Assembly: GCA_037042185.1 (NCBI GenBank)
Contig: JAXQJY010000033.1
Span: forward strand, 186,001-250,000
Source: Sordariomycetes sp. S80-01Y
Taxonomy: Eukaryota > Ascomycota > Sordariomycetes
Direction: 5' to 3'
DNA length: 64,000 bases
In this document: positions 63,063 to 64,000 of the stretch, piece by piece
How positions within the stretch are numbered: the stretch's first letter is position 1
How the letters are laid out: each line of letters opens with the position of its first letter
Notes under the pieces: model-generated
The model's database searches: none
What the model was told of the DNA's origin: nothing
What the model saw: the letters and a program-made list of their open reading frames with translations, nothing else
Translations under genes and position numbers: made by a program

Positions 63063-64000
63063 CTAGGAGGCGGCAGCCAAACAAGAATCCAAGAGTCCAT
63101 CGAGCATATCCTGATCGTTATTCTCGGCGCCATCCCACCACGGCGGTTCGTTGTCGATATCCATTGGGTCGATTCCATTTGGTAAGTCTTGGACTTCAGC
63201 ACCGTTGAGCTCAGCTGTCCAGTCGTCGGACGTGGCCTCTGGTGCTCGGTCGTGGGCGTACGTGTAGTCTTCCCAGCGTTCGAGCTCGCCCTCTCGATAA
63301 CCATACATGATTTGTGCCATGATTGTTGGGAAGGTCGCCATACCCGAGTCGCCAATTTCGAGGGCGAGGCGCATGTCCGCCATGCTGAGTGCCTCGCGCT
63401 CACTTGCGGCTTTCGACTCGATGGGAAGTAGTCCATTCTTGTCTCGTGTGAGCTTTCCGTGCTGTGCGGCGTCTTCCTCGGCGTGCAGCTGTTTGCCGTA
63501 GCCATACGTCTGCACCCACGTGGTTCCGACTCCGAAGCCTGCGCTACCAGCCTCTCCAGGGCCATTGCAGCGTGTCCGACTGAATATTTGTGTGAGGGCC
63601 TCCTTGATGAAGGTTTCTGTAGCGACCGTCATGAGGCTTGGAGCATCGGCGGTATGACCGCTGACGAGACCGGCTTCGTAACAAAACGGCAGCATCCGCC
63701 CACTGATGATGCCTTGGTCTGGGAACTCGCCTGATTCTACAGCCAACGGCGGGTTGAACCTTTTCCGAATCTCCAAATCAAAGTTCATGTTGTTCAATGT
63801 CCCTGTCGCGCTGGCAGGGGCGTCATTGTTCATAGCTGACGGCTTCCTCCGCGCATCCATGAAAGTATTGGCGAGGTTTTCGTATGGATCGAATTCGTTG
63901 TGCACGATATCTTTTATCCTCCTCCTGTCCTTTGCGGGTAGCTGCATGACACCCCCCTTTAACCTTCTCTCCTCCAAGTCGCCCTTGACGGGTTTGCTGC
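63063..64000 (-). CDS. HFI1: SAGA complex subunit Hfi1/Ada1 (5' part beyond window)
   Basis: The frame is open from the right edge of the window to a stop at 63063-63065, giving the last 312 residues or so. Hfi1/Ada1 is a histone-fold scaffold subunit of the SAGA coactivator and pairs with Taf12. The SAGA-Tad1 family marks are present: [18 protein letters not shown], then the segment around L-P-F-C-Y-E-A-G-L and the histone-fold region [12 protein letters not shown]. The C-terminal part is acidic, with [11 protein letters not shown] and an [11 protein letters not shown] stretch that looks like an acidic/hydrophobic activation segment. It is followed on the same strand by the homeodomain gene (about 210 nt to its first ATG). 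The start lies beyond 64000. Confidence 0.85.
   Translation of the reverse strand, partial: SKPVKGDLEERRLKGGVMQLPAKDRRRIKDIVHNEFDPYENLANTFMDARRKPSAMNNDAPASATGTLNNMNFDLEIRKRFNPPLAVESGEFPDQGIISGRMLPFCYEAGLVSGHTADAPSLMTVATETFIKEALTQIFSRTRCNGPGEAGSAGFGVGTTWVQTYGYGKQLHAEEDAAQHGKLTRDKNGLLPIESKAASEREALSMADMRLALEIGDSGMATFPTIMAQIMYGYREGELERWEDYTYAHDRAPEATSDDWTAELNGAEVQDLPNGIDPMDIDNEPPWWDGAENNDQDMLDGLLDSCLAAAS

Noticed and set aside
62202-64000. Mating-type locus because of the homeodomain gene
   Set aside because: No alpha-box or HMG-box MAT gene and no APN2 or SLA2 flank; Ascomycete MAT loci are not built on this type of homeodomain, and the neighbour is HFI1.

Overview
The window looks like a euchromatic stretch of a filamentous ascomycete chromosome, most likely a Sordariomycete. 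The evidence is: genes split by short (about 45 to 125 nt) GT-AG introns with CTAAC or CTGAC branch sites, GC-rich coding DNA, single-gene transcription units on both strands, and protein sequences of Pezizomycotina type (isocitrate lyase, neutral trehalase, a Ste7-type MEK, a fungal rhodopsin-like receptor). I see no prokaryotic features, CRISPR array, rRNA, intact transposon or secondary-metabolite cluster. Exon borders below were worked out by hand from frame, splice motifs and conserved protein sequence.

Layout. 1-6.9 kb is the least ordinary part: the 3' end of an unknown gene (+), an AT-rich spacer of about 2.1 kb that looks decayed, and a second unknown gene (-) whose C-terminus is clearly related to the first. 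6.9-20 kb holds a seven-helix rhodopsin-like membrane protein, a small unknown protein, GET3, 5-hydroxyisourate hydrolase, the RNA 3'-processing factor Mpe1, a Dug1/CNDP-type dipeptidase and a Yippee protein. 20-29 kb is a carbon and energy block: neutral trehalase, isocitrate lyase and the Snf1/AMPK kinase. 29.6-40.5 kb holds a probable mitochondrial unknown protein, DNA polymerase epsilon subunit B, a large Brefeldin-A-sensitivity/aromatic-acid-exporter-like membrane protein, a HAD hydrolase and the Ste7/MST7-type MAP kinase kinase. 41.9-60 kb holds a Zn2Cys6 regulator, trifunctional C1-tetrahydrofolate synthase, the elongation factor Spt6, an Stf2-like hydrophilin, SAICAR synthetase (ADE1), the spliceosome factor SPF27 and the PKA regulatory subunit. 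The right edge (62-64 kb) holds a homeodomain protein and the 3' part of the SAGA subunit Hfi1/Ada1.

How the genes relate. Several products act in one nutrient-response network: PKA-R restrains PKA, PKA activates neutral trehalase, and Snf1 is needed for induction of isocitrate lyase. C1-THF synthase and Ade1 both feed purine synthesis. Dpb2 carries a perfect MluI cell-cycle box and ADE1 a TGAGTCA/CACGTG element upstream. Most neighbours are otherwise unrelated housekeeping genes.

I did not find a clearly new multi-gene system. The most distinctive observations are structural: a start codon split by an intron plus a NAGNAG acceptor whose upstream choice creates a stop (Stf2-like gene), a GC-AG intron placed exactly at the catalytic lysine of the MEK, a 21-nt microexon and an in-frame mitochondrial-type extension in C1-THF synthase, a TALE-like homeodomain lacking the otherwise invariant Asn51, and the tail-to-tail pair of unknown paralogues around an AT-rich decayed spacer.
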